The notes under the pieces are model-generated. The model ran no database searches. It saw only the letters and a program-made list of their open reading frames with translations, and was not told the origin of the DNA. This document shows, one piece after another, positions 43,840-55,249 of a stretch of DNA of 64,000 bases. Position numbers and translations under genes: made by a program. This DNA is from Choristoneura fumiferana. Lineage: Eukaryota; Arthropoda; Insecta; Lepidoptera; Tortricidae. Positions within the stretch are counted from its first letter, which is position 1. Each line of letters opens with the position of its first letter. Where the stretch lies: contig NC_133500.1 of NCBI RefSeq assembly GCF_025370935.1, forward strand, positions 9,958,994-10,022,993. Direction: 5' to 3'.

Positions 43840-44539
43840 CGCCGACCGTGCTCGTGGTGCACTTGAATGTTAGTGTTTATTAAAATAATTAGGACAGTGC
43901 TTCAATCCAGGTGTCTAGGGGATTTGTTAGTCTTTTGCTAGGTAACCTGGATTTACAAATTTACAATGCAAAGTTGGTATGTCTATCCTCGTGAGGTCCG
44001 ACATAAAATATCTGTTTTCACAATTTGAACCCAAAATCAATCAAGTTCATTTTTTTTTAATGTCCTCAAGTGAGGACCGGGGGATCCAGGAGGGTATAAC
44101 ACCTATGTAACTGTTTGAAGCGCATGTTTTGCTTTTTATTAGCATGTAGCGATGAAGGAACTTAGTGTCCCCAGGGGGTATGATATTATAAGATCGACCC
44201 GCAATCCAACCTTTTCACAATAAATGCTCTAGTAGTTTCCTTGAACAGTACAATGACTGCTTACTGTGACAATGTTGTATTGTTGTTTACCTATAGTAAT
44301 TATTAGGGATGTCGTCCCGGCCGACTATCCTGGACACACCTTACCGGAACACAACAGTACGTACTTAACAGGTAAAAGTTATAAGGGTTCCGTGTGGCAA
44401 AAGGAAAATGGACCTCTTATAACATTCTTGTCTAGTTGTCTATCTGTCGCCGTCAATCTATTTCGAATCTACTGGATCATCTAGCATTACGATTCATGTG
44501 ACTCAATCATAAACGTGTAACGACATATTTTTAACTAAT
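43840..44539. other. Stretch without a recognised feature
   Basis: Nothing named; the 72-codon frame at 44266-44484 has no motif. Confidence 0.5.
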
Positions 44540-44660
44540 CACCATCATCATCATCAGCCGGAACGAAAGACGTCCACTGGCCTCTCTCTTAGAACGTCAC
44601 AATGACCGACAACTCTCCACTTGCATCCACCGGTTGCCCACAACTCCCAAGATGTCGTCA
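44540..44660 (-). mobile_element. RTE LINE 3' end with tail
   Basis: CACCATCATCATCATCAGCC, then AAGACGTCCACTGG and CCACTTGCATCCACCGGTTG. The complement gives the N-R-W-M-Q-V region and the tail; ~15 bases around V-Q-Q are deleted. Confidence 0.7.
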
Positions 44661-45169
44661 GGCGTCATGTGTGACAGACTTAGAACCATGTAAAATTTTG
44701 GTAATGTCGTTCTGCCACCGCCATAATCATAATATAATACACGGCGCTATATAATTTTAATGATCATCATAATTGCCACTCTCTCCATTATCTGATTGCA
44801 CGTCCGGCATTACAGTTAAAACAGTCATAAAGTTGTCGTAAAAAAACTTTAATTAAGATCTTAGTTTCGGGCGAGGTCGTTAATTCAAAAATGAGTGTCG
44901 TAAATTCGGCGCTAGGACTTCTATTATCAATGATTAAAACCTTAGTTAATATCACTTTTTTAAGGGATATCTAATCAAAGGGTTATATGAATAGAAAACC
45001 TAAGCAACTAGAAAACTTTAAAAAACCCCGACAGCTTGCTTCATTACTATCTGATACATAATATTATTTATTTATAATATAACGCATTTATAAAAAAAAA
45101 CCCACAGGAAACATACGGAACTTACTTACAGGGAATGGGCACTTAAGACGTAATGAGGTCTGTACCTAA

Positions 45170-45220
45170 ACCTAACAAACAAACTTGCAAACTTTCGCAT
45201 TTACAATATTAGTGCAATAG
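45170..45220 (-). mobile_element. Helitron 5' tip
   Basis: AACTTGCAAACTTTCGCATT and TACAATATTAGTG are the complement of the CTAATATTATAAATGCGAAAG opening. Confidence 0.55.
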
Positions 45221-45545
45221 TGGGATAGCATCTTCCTGTCGAAGCTCTTGTGTACGTGAAAACTAGACCTGAAAAGCCGTCAATACCTGTGCAACCTTTG
45301 CACAAAACATAGTACATTGAAAGATAACTTTATCAAAGATCACCTATGTTAGTGAGCATTCCCAGTCGCCGCACGAAACGCTTCTTATTTATGAGCTGGT
45401 TATCGAATCAGCCGCCGGAATACAAGGGTTCTGTTCAAAGGCTACTGGACAGAGGTCCATAAACAAGAAACTTACATACTTGCACGAAAAATAGCTTATT
45501 TCCAATATTTTCTGTATCTATTGTTTACTGGTGGCCTGAAGCAAT

Positions 45546-45612
45546 GGCAGGTGGAATAGTGGTTTGACCTATGGCCTCTCAAGCAGAGGATTTTGGGTTC
45601 AAACCTGGGCCC
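45546..45612 (+). mobile_element. Family C SINE head
   Basis: GCAGGTGGAATAGTGGTTTG, CCTCTCAAGCAGAGGATTTT and GGGTTCAAACCTGGGC match the head; the normal body is missing and family D follows 28 bp later. Confidence 0.65.
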
Positions 45613-45639
45613 ATAAATAATATAAAGCCTGGTGGTATA

Positions 45640-45933
45640 AAGGTGGTAGGACCTTGTGCAGTTGTGCATGTGCAAGGTCCGCCGGGATTGCTACCACCAT
45701 CTTCCTCGCTAATCGTGCCGTGAAGCAGCAGTGCTTGCACTGTTGTGTTTCGGCGTGGAGAGTAAGACAGCTGGTGAAAATACTGACACTTGAGGTATCC
45801 CATCTTAGGCCTCTAGGTTGGCAAAGCATCTGCAATCCCCCTGGTGTTGCAGGTGTCTATGGGCGGTGGTCATTTCTTCACAACCATCAGGAGACCCAAT
45901 TGCTCGTTTTCCATCCAGTCGAATAAAAAAAAA
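45640..45933 (+). mobile_element. Retroposon family D, near full length
   Basis: AGGTGGTAGGACCTTGTGCA opens the copy; a ~17-bp GTTGTGCATGTGCAAGG insertion follows. Retains the GCAGTGCTTGCACTGTTGTG segment missing from 28750 and ends GTCGAATAAAAAAAAA. Confidence 0.85.
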
Positions 45934-47755
45934 GATGTGCATCGATCGGGATGGCTAAAGAGAGAGAGAGAGAAACATTTGTTTACACATATTCGCTACA
46001 CATAAAAATACATTAGATGGAAAGAATAAAAATAACATCGAATAGTATAAAGTGGGCCCCATTCAGCATAATGTTACGGCAAGCCGCAACGCTGTTTTTC
46101 AGTGGGACCCAAAGAACAAAGAATAATTCAGAACGCAAGCCCTCACTTTTTGATCGCTATTTGTGGCTTCCATTCTATAAGTAGGTACTAATTAAATTAC
46201 TAATAGTTAATGCTAGTAGGTAATATCTGTTACTGGTACTGGTAAAGTAAAAACAGTCACGGTCAATTTTAATTCAATTTTTAGAAAAAAATATAGCTCC
46301 ATCGAAACTATCGATGATTCCGCCAATGTCGAGGTTGATAAAGACAGTTGTATGGTAGCTTCGGTGTTCGGTACAGTCACGGTCTCTTTTAATAAATTCT
46401 TAATTTAAGACGCGACGCCGTCGACTAACTAAATGAACACTTTTATGCATACTAAAATTAGCGTTTGCGCAAACAAAATTACCTCTATACCATACCGAAG
46501 CTTAATCAAGCCCAATTTGAGGTAACCTCAAACGACCGACGTCAAAAACCTCACAACTCTCATTTTTATTAAATGCATTTTTAGTTTCAAAAAACGAACA
46601 GCGAGCTCGCGAAGAGCTTTGTGCACTGGATATGTTTTTTAAGAGTAGAAACTTTATGACGAAATACATTAAAGGAAACAGTGGCAGGATTAAAAAAAAA
46701 ATTTTTTTTCTACAATTAATCAGCTGCATATGCTAGCAAAGAATAAATGTACAAAATGAAATAAACTTTACTATGTATTTAATTCCGTCACAGAACTAAT
46801 AGTGATTTCCGTCAAATAGCATTAAAAGAAAACTTTTTTTAGTGTCTGAGAGAGACAGAAATACAACGCAGAGCCTAAATCACTACAACTAGAGACTTCA
46901 AATTAGAAAATATAGTAACTATATCCCTTGAGAATCATAGAGGTGCCCTAAGAAAAAAGCAAATTTTCAAAATCCTACGGCATAGATAAGCGGGTTAACA
47001 GCGTGCGTTCAAGCGGGTACCTCTTATATCTTGCATACCTAATCTTATTTGTCCGAAACTCACTCAAAATAACACACTTCATATAAACTTATTTAGCAGA
47101 ATAATTACTTCGCGTAAAATAAAAATTATACCAAACTATAATATGCGATACGAGAAATGCCAAAAAAGGTAGAACCCGTTCTTGCACTTGGTTCTGGCGT
47201 TGGCTTCAAACTACGCTTAACCAAGCCCCATCCAGCACCATAAGGCTACAGTTTTGGCCGAAATCCAATTTATTCTCTTTGCTCCTGTGACTCATAAAGA
47301 GTCGCTCGCGGGACGTCCTCTGCTCTCGTGAATGTGCGGAAACTAATGATCAGAAATGTTTACACAGCAGTATACTCTGGATCGGTCTGGTCGAGTGACG
47401 GGTAAATTAAGTTACACCGTCCATTCAAATGAATAGGTAATTTATGGTTTAATGAAATTGCTACTAAACTGTAGTTTTAAGAGGCCGTGCGTATAAGAAA
47501 TGTTACTTGATTTTATGGTTGAAAAACAGTATTTTTCTGTATAACTAACTTTTATTTGTTATTAAATATATAACCAACGTACCAATAAACTACGTTTTTA
47601 TAAAAGTACATAATAGCTGTAATCTGGATTACTTACCTAAATAATTTGAAATCCGCACATCAACTCACAGCTGTATAACTAAATCCCAGCAGTAGAGGGC
47701 GATACACCTACGTCATTATAAAGGTAAGGTGTAAATATTTAAATCATAATATAAA
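45934..47755. other. Long stretch without a recognised feature
   Basis: Contains a short (AG)n at 45959-45973. The 75-codon minus frame at 46502-46729 has no motif. One of the longest unannotated stretches in the window. Confidence 0.45.
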
Positions 47756-47900
47756 CAGTGTTGCCAATTTAGCGACTTTGTCGTTGGAACTGGCGACTTT
47801 TGCTGAAGTCTTAGCGACCAAAAAAAAGTTTTAGCGATAAAAATGGTTTAGCGACTTATCTGGCGACTTTTGGAGTACTTACTTACAAATTAAAACAAAA

Positions 47901-48000
47901 CTCAAACTTCGTATGTTGCCGTTGCCGTCCCGCTGACGCGAGTGAAAGGGACGGTGCGATACGAACTTCGATTTTCGAGTTTCGTAGTAGCCGCTCTGGC
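47901..48000. mobile_element. M4 MITE piece 1, nested
   Basis: CTCAAACTTCGTATGTTGCC, GAAAGGGACGGTGCGATACG and CGAGTTTCGTAGTAGCC match the M4 copy at 52001-52127. Confidence 0.7.
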
Positions 48001-48002
48001 CC

Positions 48003-48124
48003 TATACTACGAAGTGCAGAATTCGAACTTCGTATCTTGCCGTCCCGCTGCGCTCACGCAAATGTTATTTAATACGACAGTGAGAGGGACGGCACGATAC
48101 AAAATTCGAATTTTGTAGTAGCCC
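48003..48124. mobile_element. M4 MITE piece 2, nested
   Basis: TACTACGAAGTGCAGAATTC opens and GAATTTTGTAGTAGCCCC closes; CTTGCCGTCCCGCTG and GAGAGGGACGGCACGATAC form the inner arms. Confidence 0.72.
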
Positions 48125-48474
48125 CGCCGGTGGAATTAATTTTAGCGACTTATGATTTTGAGTCTAGCGACTCGAACTTCTAGAAGTTGGCAACACTGAA
48201 TATAACTGAGGAAGGGCCCGCTACGAAAACGAAATTATTAATAATCTTATTCAAGTACTTGTTTTGTTTCGTTGTAATAATAGTCTTGATGTATATATAT
48301 TTGCTTTGTGGTCTTCACTATGAATAGTAGGTAAATAGTTTAACCACAGCATAATCACCTCTTTTGTTAAAACCAATGATAAAAACAGAAAATGTTCAGT
48401 TTTTATACATCTACAAATATCGCTTCTTCGTGGTTTAGTTTTTGGTTGAGGCACAAAAAACTTCGTATTCATCC

Positions 48475-48732
48475 TCTGTGTGTCCGTTACCTCTTTACGC
48501 GTAAACCACTGGACGAGTTTAAGTAAAAATACAGAGATACTTTCTAAGCCATGAGAAGGACATTCTGGTGCATTTCAATTTGGTAAATTTTTCTCGTCTC
48601 GAGTGAAACCAAATTTCTCGAGTTCGAGAAAGCTCGTGCAGAAACCCTTAGGACTTGGGAAAATTGTATAGTTCCCGCGGGATAGCGGGATAATAGAATT
48701 CTTCGCAGATGAAATTGCGGGCAACAGCTAGT
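48475..48732 (+). mobile_element. LEP1 Helitron, 5' truncated
   Basis: GTTACCTCTTTACGCG, CCGCGGGATAGCGGGATAA, AATTCTTCGCAGATGAAATT and the intact end GCGGGCAACAGCTAGT (48717-48732). A ~100-bp unrelated piece with CGAGTTCGAGAAAGC interrupts the middle. Confidence 0.7.
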
Positions 48733-49494
48733 ACTTAAAAAAAATAGTAATTTAAATTAAGTTTTGGTTACTGTTTTTTTTTTGCTTTATCAATCTTTAA
48801 GTCATTACAATGATCTTGTTGTGAAAAAATCTTCTTGAATTCTCCTTGATTCTTGTTGAAGTCTTTGACACTGAAATATAATGAACTTTTTATTTGGAAA
48901 CAGTCTCGGTATGGATTAAGTAAACGACCAGTTAATCAAAATTGACTCGCAGGGTAAACACCGCCAACTCATAAAAAACAAAATCCCGTCCATCCAATCT
49001 AAAATATAAAATTTCACGTCCCCGTAAAACAGAGTAACAAGCGAGGTCCCAAGCGGGCATTCGTTTGTCGGCTAACACAATTTACCGCAGGAAAATTCAT
49101 TTAGTTATTAATTAATTCTTTATACCGCTTCACCCTCGAGATGCAATATTGAGTTGCAATAATTTGAGAGCTTTTACAACTTCACCGCAGCGAAGTTCAA
49201 ATTATTAATTTTGTACTTACACGCTTTTACTGGCGCGAGATACGGTTCGAAAAGTTAAGTACTTTTTGATATTTTAATAGGATTTATGGATTAATTTAGG
49301 AACGCAGCGACGGAAATGTAAGCAATAAGTTTTTTGAGCAACTTTTTATTGGTTTTTTGAGACAGTTACAAGATTTGATTTAACTTTTCTTTAATAAGAA
49401 ATCTTAAAGCGCGTCGAACGGTCTACCAACCGAGATAAGATTTACGAAATAGTATGACGAATTTAATGAAATTAGTAGGAGTTACGAATAATAT
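48733..49494. other. Stretch without a recognised feature
   Basis: Nothing named. Confidence 0.5.
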
Positions 49495-49572
49495 ACTGAA
49501 CGGCAAAAATCTGGCCCTCAAATGTAATAGGTATTTTATATGTAAAGTGGGCCGGATTCTGCGCCGCTGAGT
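49495..49572. mobile_element. MITE family M5
   Basis: ACTGAACGGCAAAAATCTGG inverted at the right as GCCGGATTCTGCGCCGCTGA. Eight bases shorter than 40927-41012. Confidence 0.72.
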
Positions 49573-50059
49573 GTAGTTTTAATCTTTACTTAGACAGATA
49601 CCTTACTATATTACCATAACTGCTACGCAGTTTGGCAGAGCTGTTTGGATATGTAGAGTGCGATAATCGTAGTCTTCCAAATTTCCCCAAAAACTTGAAA
49701 TAAAGATCTTCAGTTATTAAGTTACGCACACTAGTTGTTACGCATGTATTTATCCACGTATTGTTGTAACGTTGCCCGGTGCAACCGAAACTGCACGCAA
49801 GCGTCCAGTTCGAGCGCGGCGCAGCGTTGCAAGCGATATCAAAACGTCCACCCCGCCAGTATTTCGCAGAGGAATTTAATAACGAACCAGGGGCATGTTT
49901 ACGGGCCGAACGGTTGTTTATCTAGCACCGTAAGATTTCAATTTAATATCTTAGTAATTCTCGTATATTTATTTCGGGAACATCAGAAATGGCTCCAACG
50001 TTTTCGATGAAATTGCTACGTGGGGGGCAAACAATTTGATCTTATTTCTGTAATTATTA

Positions 50060-50091
50060 ATTCGCAGACAGAGTCGCGGGCAACAGCTAGT
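50060..50091 (+). mobile_element. LEP1 Helitron 3' tip
   Basis: TTCGCAGACAGAGTCGCGGG then CAACAGCTAGT; only the terminal ~32 bases. Confidence 0.65.
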
Positions 50092-50129
50092 CATAATTCA
50101 TACAATATTTATCGGGATTTAATCACGGA

Positions 50130-50195
50130 CTATTGCTAAAATTACCTACACGTTTCGACCACATTGCAGCGGCCGTGTTCACGAAACGTCGCCGT
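50130..50195. repeat. Dispersed repeat with ACGTTTCG core
   Basis: CACGTTTCGACCACATTGCA and GCGGCCGTGTTCACGAAACG parallel 10450-10490. Confidence 0.45.
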
Positions 50196-50197
50196 AA

Positions 50198-50377
50198 TCT
50201 ATCTTCTATATAAATAAAAAAGAATCGTAAAATGTGTTGGTAAGCGTAAAACTTGGTAACGGCTGGACCGATTTCGCTAATTCTTTTTTTGTTGTGTTCG
50301 TTATATATGGAGAAGGTTTTTATGAAGGAAAATATAGAAAAAAATCAACGGGGGCGAAGCCGCGGGCAACAGCTAGT
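50198..50377 (+). mobile_element. 180-bp Helitron-type element
   Basis: Starts TCTATCTTCTATATAAATAA and ends GCCGCGGGCAACAGCTAGT; TC start and CTAGT end fit Helitron termini. GGCTGGACCGATTTCGC is the family landmark in the middle. It abuts the 50130 repeat. Confidence 0.75.
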
Positions 50378-50394
50378 ATAATAATAATAGTCCG

Positions 50395-50540
50395 AAGGTT
50401 CATCACTCTGCGGCCCTGACCGACCACCGGTAGCTTGGGCCCTGCCCCGTTACCGGCGGCAAACTAGGTTAGGTTTTTATAATATTTTTATTTTTAATTT
50501 TTGGTATTCTACTTTTAATTACTATTATAAAAACCTAATC
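50395..50540. repeat. Dispersed repeat ending in a hairpin
   Basis: ACCGACCACCGGTAGCTTGG and TACCGGCGGCAAACTAGG are a familiar lepidopteran repeat. AGGTTAGGTTTTTATAATA is inverted ~60 bp later as TATTATAAAAACCTAATCT, giving an A+T-rich hairpin. Confidence 0.5.
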
Positions 50541-51330
50541 TAAGAATGAAAATAAATACAGATAATAATATTTTATTGATCAAAAAGAGATTGTACATAA
50601 TTTGATGATGTCTGACCACTGAACTAGGTATAAACCTGTATTTCAGTTGTCTGTCAGCATTTACTCCCAAATTCATTACAAGTTAACTGTTTTAAGATAA
50701 AAGCAAAATATTATCCTTTATAATAAAATTATACAAGCTTACAATATTTAAATATTATTGTGATTAAACCAACTAATGGCAATCAAACTGAGGTATATAA
50801 TAATATGTAGTAAAATGTGAATGAATTTATATGTAGAATGTGATGGATGTGTATGTATATATATGTAAGCTGGCCGCCATAGCTGTAATTAATATAAAAC
50901 CTAAAATATATAAGTTATATAACCTAACAAAAACAGTGTAGGGAAAGTAGAGTGTAATGTGTAAGTGATGATAATGTTATATGTATAATTGAAGTGAAAT
51001 GGTCCTATAGTACGCAAAAACTAGTCAGGTAGATATCTAACGCCCTATTAACACGCTTAACTGGTGTCCTAGACCTACAAGACCGTTTAAACATACACTA
51101 GAATACAAACGATATCGTAAATAATCTCGTTAACATCGGAACGGCGCTCAGCGAGCGTCTGACTGAAAATTTTACCGCAGCATAAACGGTACAAGTGCTT
51201 ATAAACGTTTAAGTGGCAGGAACATGGAGCACGGAATTTAGGAATGTCGGCATTCAATTGTTAACCTAATCTAGTATACTACATGGTAAATAAGAGGCGC
51301 TTGTCGTATCACAAGCGATAAACGAAAAGC
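50541..51330. other. Stretch without a recognised feature
   Basis: Very A+T-rich with GTATGTATATATATG runs; nothing named. Confidence 0.5.
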
Positions 51331-51444
51331 GAGTAAAGCCCGGTTCCCACTTACCTGCCGTGTTGTGTCGTGACGCATCAGAACGGTATCGGTTTGCTGA
51401 TGCAGGGTGTTGTGACGGCTTGAGTTGTATCACATCACAAGCAT

Positions 51445-51461
51445 AGAGAGAGAGAGAGAGA
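51445..51461. repeat. (AG)n microsatellite
   Basis: About eight AG units within ATAGAGAGAGAGAGAGAGAC. Confidence 0.9.
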
Positions 51462-51524
51462 CAGAAAGCATCACGCAAAACACAAGACGACAGATAAATG
51501 TGAGAAGGGCTTAAGGCTGCGTTT

Positions 51525-51615
51525 CAACCAAAGATGTGCGAGGATGACGGATGATGTGTTGCGAGGAATGTGTAAGTCGCCTCACTCCCTCAGCTGTGTC
51601 CACCAGAGCGGTGCC
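51525..51615. repeat. Dispersed repeat (AGATGTGCGAGG)
   Basis: AGATGTGCGAGGATGACG and GCGAGGAATGTGTAAGTCG parallel AGATGTGCGAGGAATGTG at 35950; class unknown. Confidence 0.45.
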
Positions 51616-52000
51616 ACAAAACACAGATAGTTCAGAAGTCAATCTCCATAAAAGTGCGCTCGAGCAACGCACATAGACACTGCTCACGGACACGATATCT
51701 CGGACCGGTTGGGACCAGTGCGAGCGCGAGTGCCATCCATTATGACTAACAATTTTCTACCAGTCGATATGGACCTGTGTGACAAAGCTCTACGAAGCCG
51801 AAACTAGCCAAGTCTCTTTCCAAAGACCGATGTGCAATCTATAAGGCCGGGTACTGTAGAAAGAAAGATCTCGCCGGTGAGTGATGTTGCCACAAGGCCA
51901 CACAAATTGTTTATTACTTAGCTATTCGGCTGTTGGTGCACTCCTGGGCGCTAACTACCTAAAAAAGGGCCCGGCGCACACTAAAGGTCAGACGGACCAG

Positions 52001-52127
52001 CAGGGCTACTACGAAACTCGAAACTCGAAGTGCGTATCGTACCGTCCCTCTCGCTCTCGTATTAAATAGTATAAGTAATTGTCAGAGGGACCTCACGACA
52101 CGAACTTCGAGTTTCGTAGTAGCCCTG
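52001..52127. mobile_element. 127-bp MITE, family M4, complete
   Basis: CAGGGCTACTACGAAACTCG opens and its perfect complement closes (22-bp inverted ends). Inner arms ACCGTCCCTCTCG and CAGAGGGACCTCACGAC. No convincing target duplication. Confidence 0.85.
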
Positions 52128-52669
52128 CGGGGCCTGCGATTTAGCATTGCAGAGGGGGAGGACGCTGCCTGCCCCTGCCCCACACAGCGTCACCACATTA
52201 TCTTGTTTAGACCATCGAATTTCCTCACTGGTTGTTATTTACTATTGTGATATGACTGAACGAAATCCCGCGGTACGTTACGGACTTACTATGTCACGGA
52301 CCACCTGCTATACACCTTTGAACGTCCACACTTTAATTAACAAAGCATCAATCTTGTAAACTCCAAACAAAGCACCAACGTAAACACTCGTAAAGTTTAA
52401 ATTAAACTATTTAACTTTACACGCCGTAAAATCCAGTTCCGTAAACCTGAAGCTGAAAGTTGGTGTAAAAATAAAACTGTTTATGTAATAATAGCAATAA
52501 GGCAGCTTTACTCGAACATAGCCCCTTATCGGGACTGTAAAAGGGGCATTTTATTAGGTTTTTACAAGGAATAAATATTATGATTTCGGTGATAGCGGGC
52601 CTCGGAATTGCTATAACGATAAGGGATCCTTATTCTTTCAGCAGATTGGAATTATACAACACGAAAGAA
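52128..52669. other. Stretch without a recognised feature
   Basis: Nothing named. Confidence 0.5.
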
Positions 52670-52749
52670 GTTCTATGTATATACTTGTTTTCTCTGTACT
52701 GTTTACTGTATTGGTGTGCAATAAAGAGTTATTGTATTGTATTGTATTG
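52670..52749 (+). mobile_element. LINE 3' end with (ATTGT)n tail
   Basis: TTGTTTTCTCTGTACTGTTT then GTGCAATAAAGAGTTATTG and ATTGT units (52731-52749). Same family as 20216 and 39800, and the only copy with the microsatellite intact. Confidence 0.72.
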
Positions 52750-53290
52750 AAGTTTTCCCTTCATGTTTCTATAAGTAATTTCCAACCAAATTAGCTTCAA
52801 TTTATCAAGGTTCATTTGGGATCGCTGTGTCTTCGTATTAAGTATCTAAACACGACTAAAAACACAGTTTCTCTCAGTTAAAAAAAAAAACTAAAACACC
52901 CAACTTTTTTAGCTGGTATAAGAGCCCCATTCAATTCAAAAAGTTATTGAAACTTACTCTCATCAACTAAGTGGCGAAAGTAAACTTACTGTTTACCACT
53001 TTTGTGTATAGTTGGCGCTATTTTTATATAACGTCGCATAATATTAAACTTGTATTTATTTATTTATTTATATAATACACATTTACGGGCTTACAGTAAG
53101 AACCAAAGTAACCATACTCGTAATGCTAAAATTCAAGTATAAAAACCTAAAATTATTATTATTAACAAAGAAAACTTGTTTCCCCATTTTCTTCTAGTTA
53201 ACCAGGACCAGTTAAGCTGACTTAAATTATTTTATATGGACAATGTCGGAACAGAAATATGTACGTTATTTCAAAAAAGTTTTACTTACG

Positions 53291-53405
53291 TACAGTCAAC
53301 TACAAAGATACGGCCAAAGTTACAAAATTATGTATACACGACTTCATGTTAAGTCAATAAAATCGTGTATTTTTGTAAATTCATGTATCTTTGTAGTTGA
53401 CTGTA
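53291..53405. mobile_element. 115-bp MITE, family M3-like, perfect ends
   Basis: TACAGTCAACTACAAAGATA and its complement form 21-bp perfect inverted ends; TA at both borders. The core GGCCAAAGTTACAAAATTAT with TGTATACACGAC is shared with the foldback at 29259-29366. The 108-codon frame across it is a shadow. Confidence 0.85.
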
Positions 53406-54604
53406 CAGTACCTACATCAAATATCAAAATCATAATAAACTACCCCTTCAAAACTTACTTCGAATATGCAACACGGTTCCATTGCAATTATTCATCACAC
53501 TCAACTTTGTTCGGAAACGGCACGCGTAAACATCAACTTTTACCGCGCCGACTGTACCGGATACATTAGCAGATTGGCGGGTATTCCTCGCAGTACCTTG
53601 AGGGTGCCGTTATTTTTCTATTTACAGCCTCTTGCAAACTATCCGGCGCTACTGATTGTATTACTTACACGCTAACTTTTATCGGAACGGGGCGCAAAGT
53701 GCTAGTACGAAATACTTTTCGTTTTGCGGCTTCAGATACGTTGATATTTTACTTTGCCCGATTAAAAAACTTCCAAAAATACTTCGTAGATATAAAAAGT
53801 TGGTGAATTTGAGGCTTATTTTCCGGGAGGACTTTGGTTAAACGCAGAAACGGGTTGGATGCAGTGCAGTTAGGCTACGTACGCACTATGTGGTAAGCTC
53901 CGCGTTTTTAGCATGTTGTTATAGTTTTAGCTTAAAAGTATCGCTTGAGAAAGAGATGGCGCGCTCAAACCGCAAGGTAGCCTCTAATCTTTGTTTAATT
54001 AATTGTTTTTATTTTCGATCGGCAGAATGTGCAACAAAGAGGCCTAAATTGTGCATTATTGAGCGTTTTTGTTCACATTCATTCTACGTTCAATAGAATA
54101 GAATAATTCTAGAGAATTAGACCGAGATGATTACTTACCATAAGCTTTTTCTTATTAACCACCAACACGGTACTACAAAAGAAAAATCTTATTCCTCTTG
54201 GTTGAAATTCAGAACAAATACATACCTGAAACAAAAAAAAAATACATATTTAGTCGCGCACATAAAACAATCCGCTTGTCTAGCAGCATATTTATCGTAC
54301 AGTAAAAAAACATACCCCCTTTAGCAAATCATAAAAGATGGTATTAAAATATATCACGAGGACCAGGGGCCCATAAACGATGGCAGATTTTGAGAGAGCC
54401 GTAAATAGCGGGCAGGCTATTACAATTTACTGCCTTGTCAACTGAAAGAGCATTAGAGGCGGCCATTTTAGTGGTGTACGGTTTTCCGAACGAATAAACT
54501 ATGTCGACTTGTACAACCTTCAACCTTCAGATTTCGACACAATGTTTTAGTTTAGACTATCGCGTTCATTACAAATTTTATGATTTAAATTCGGGTTTTG
54601 TTCC
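53406..54604. other. Stretch without a recognised feature
   Basis: Several 60-70-codon plus frames overlap in different frames; none has a recognisable motif. Confidence 0.45.
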
Positions 54605-55062
54605 GCGTACCATCAGCCAAATATGTGTTCTACCATTAAAGTTGATAATCGTTTACATGTCATGAAACAATAATGACAATAGGCGTGTCTGTCAACTTGA
54701 AAGTTCGATTATACCGACGTACTCGGCAGGTGGTAGGACCTTGTGCAAGGTCCGCCCGGATTGCTACCACCATCTTGCTCGCTAATCCTGCCGTGAAGCG
54801 GCAGTGCTTGCACTGTTGTGTTTCGGCGTGGAGAGTAAGACAGCCGGTGAAATTACTGGCACGTGAGGCATCCCATCTTAGGCCTCTAGGTTGGCAACGC
54901 GTCTGCAATACCCCTGGTGTTGCAGATGTTTATGGGCGGTGGTGATCTCTTACCATCAGGAGACCCATTTGCTCGTTTTCCATCCAGTCAAATAAAAAAA
55001 AATACTCATTTGATAGGAGCTTGTTTAAAAATTGATAGACCACTTATTTGGCTGATGGTACC
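54605..55062. mobile_element. TIR element copy 1, split by family D
   Basis: Left end GTACCATCAGCCAAATATG, right end CTTATTTGGCTGATGGTACC. Removing the insertion at 54725-55002 and one TACTC restores collinearity with copy 2 (GACGTACTCATTTGATAGG versus GACATATTCATTTGAGAGG). Confidence 0.85.
54725..55002 (+). mobile_element. Retroposon family D, complete insertion with target duplication
   Basis: A 278-bp unit begins GGCAGGTGGTAGGACC and ends AATAAAAAAAAA, bounded by TACTC on both sides (54720-54724 and 55003-55007). The empty site is known from the neighbouring TIR copy, so the limits are firm. The same 5' start recurs at 28750 and 45640, which argues for a defined short element (SINE-like) over random 5' truncation of a LINE, although no tRNA-like boxes are evident. 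Confidence 0.9.
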
Positions 55063-55232
55063 ATCAGCAAAATATGTGGTCTACCACCCTAAAGTTGATA
55101 ATCGTTTGCATGTCATGAAACAATAATGCCAATAGACGTGTCTGTCAACTTGAAAGTTCGATTTTAGCGACATATTCATTTGAGAGGAACTTGTTTAAAA
55201 AATGATAGACCACTTATTTGGCTGATGGTACC
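55057..55232. mobile_element. TIR element copy 2, tandem to copy 1
   Basis: 176 bp bounded by GGTACC...GGTACC with GGTACCATCAGC at the left and GCTGATGGTACC at the right. It shares the GGTACC at 55057-55062 with copy 1, so the two are head-to-tail with a common border. Confidence 0.85.
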
Positions 55233-55249
55233 TTGATTTGACACAAAAA

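Larger units (their letters stand above)
47756..48198. mobile_element. hAT-like MITE carrying two M4 elements
   Basis: Perfect 12-bp termini CAGTGTTGCCAA...TTGGCAACACTG are flanked by AATATAAA (47748-47755) and AATATAAC (48199-48206), an 8-bp duplication with one mismatch. CA(G/C)TG ends with 8-bp duplications are the hAT signature. Subterminal sequence repeats TAGCGACTT and TGGCGACTTTTG several times. The middle (47901-48124) is taken up by two M4 pieces. Confidence 0.82.

Noticed and set aside
49735..50010. 91-codon plus frame with several cysteines
   Set aside because: The cysteine spacing fits no known finger or peptide pattern, and the frame ends near a Helitron fragment.
53243..53569. 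108-codon plus frame
   Set aside because: Crosses a palindromic MITE; the repeated KSI/KIMYTRL-like text comes from the two arms.
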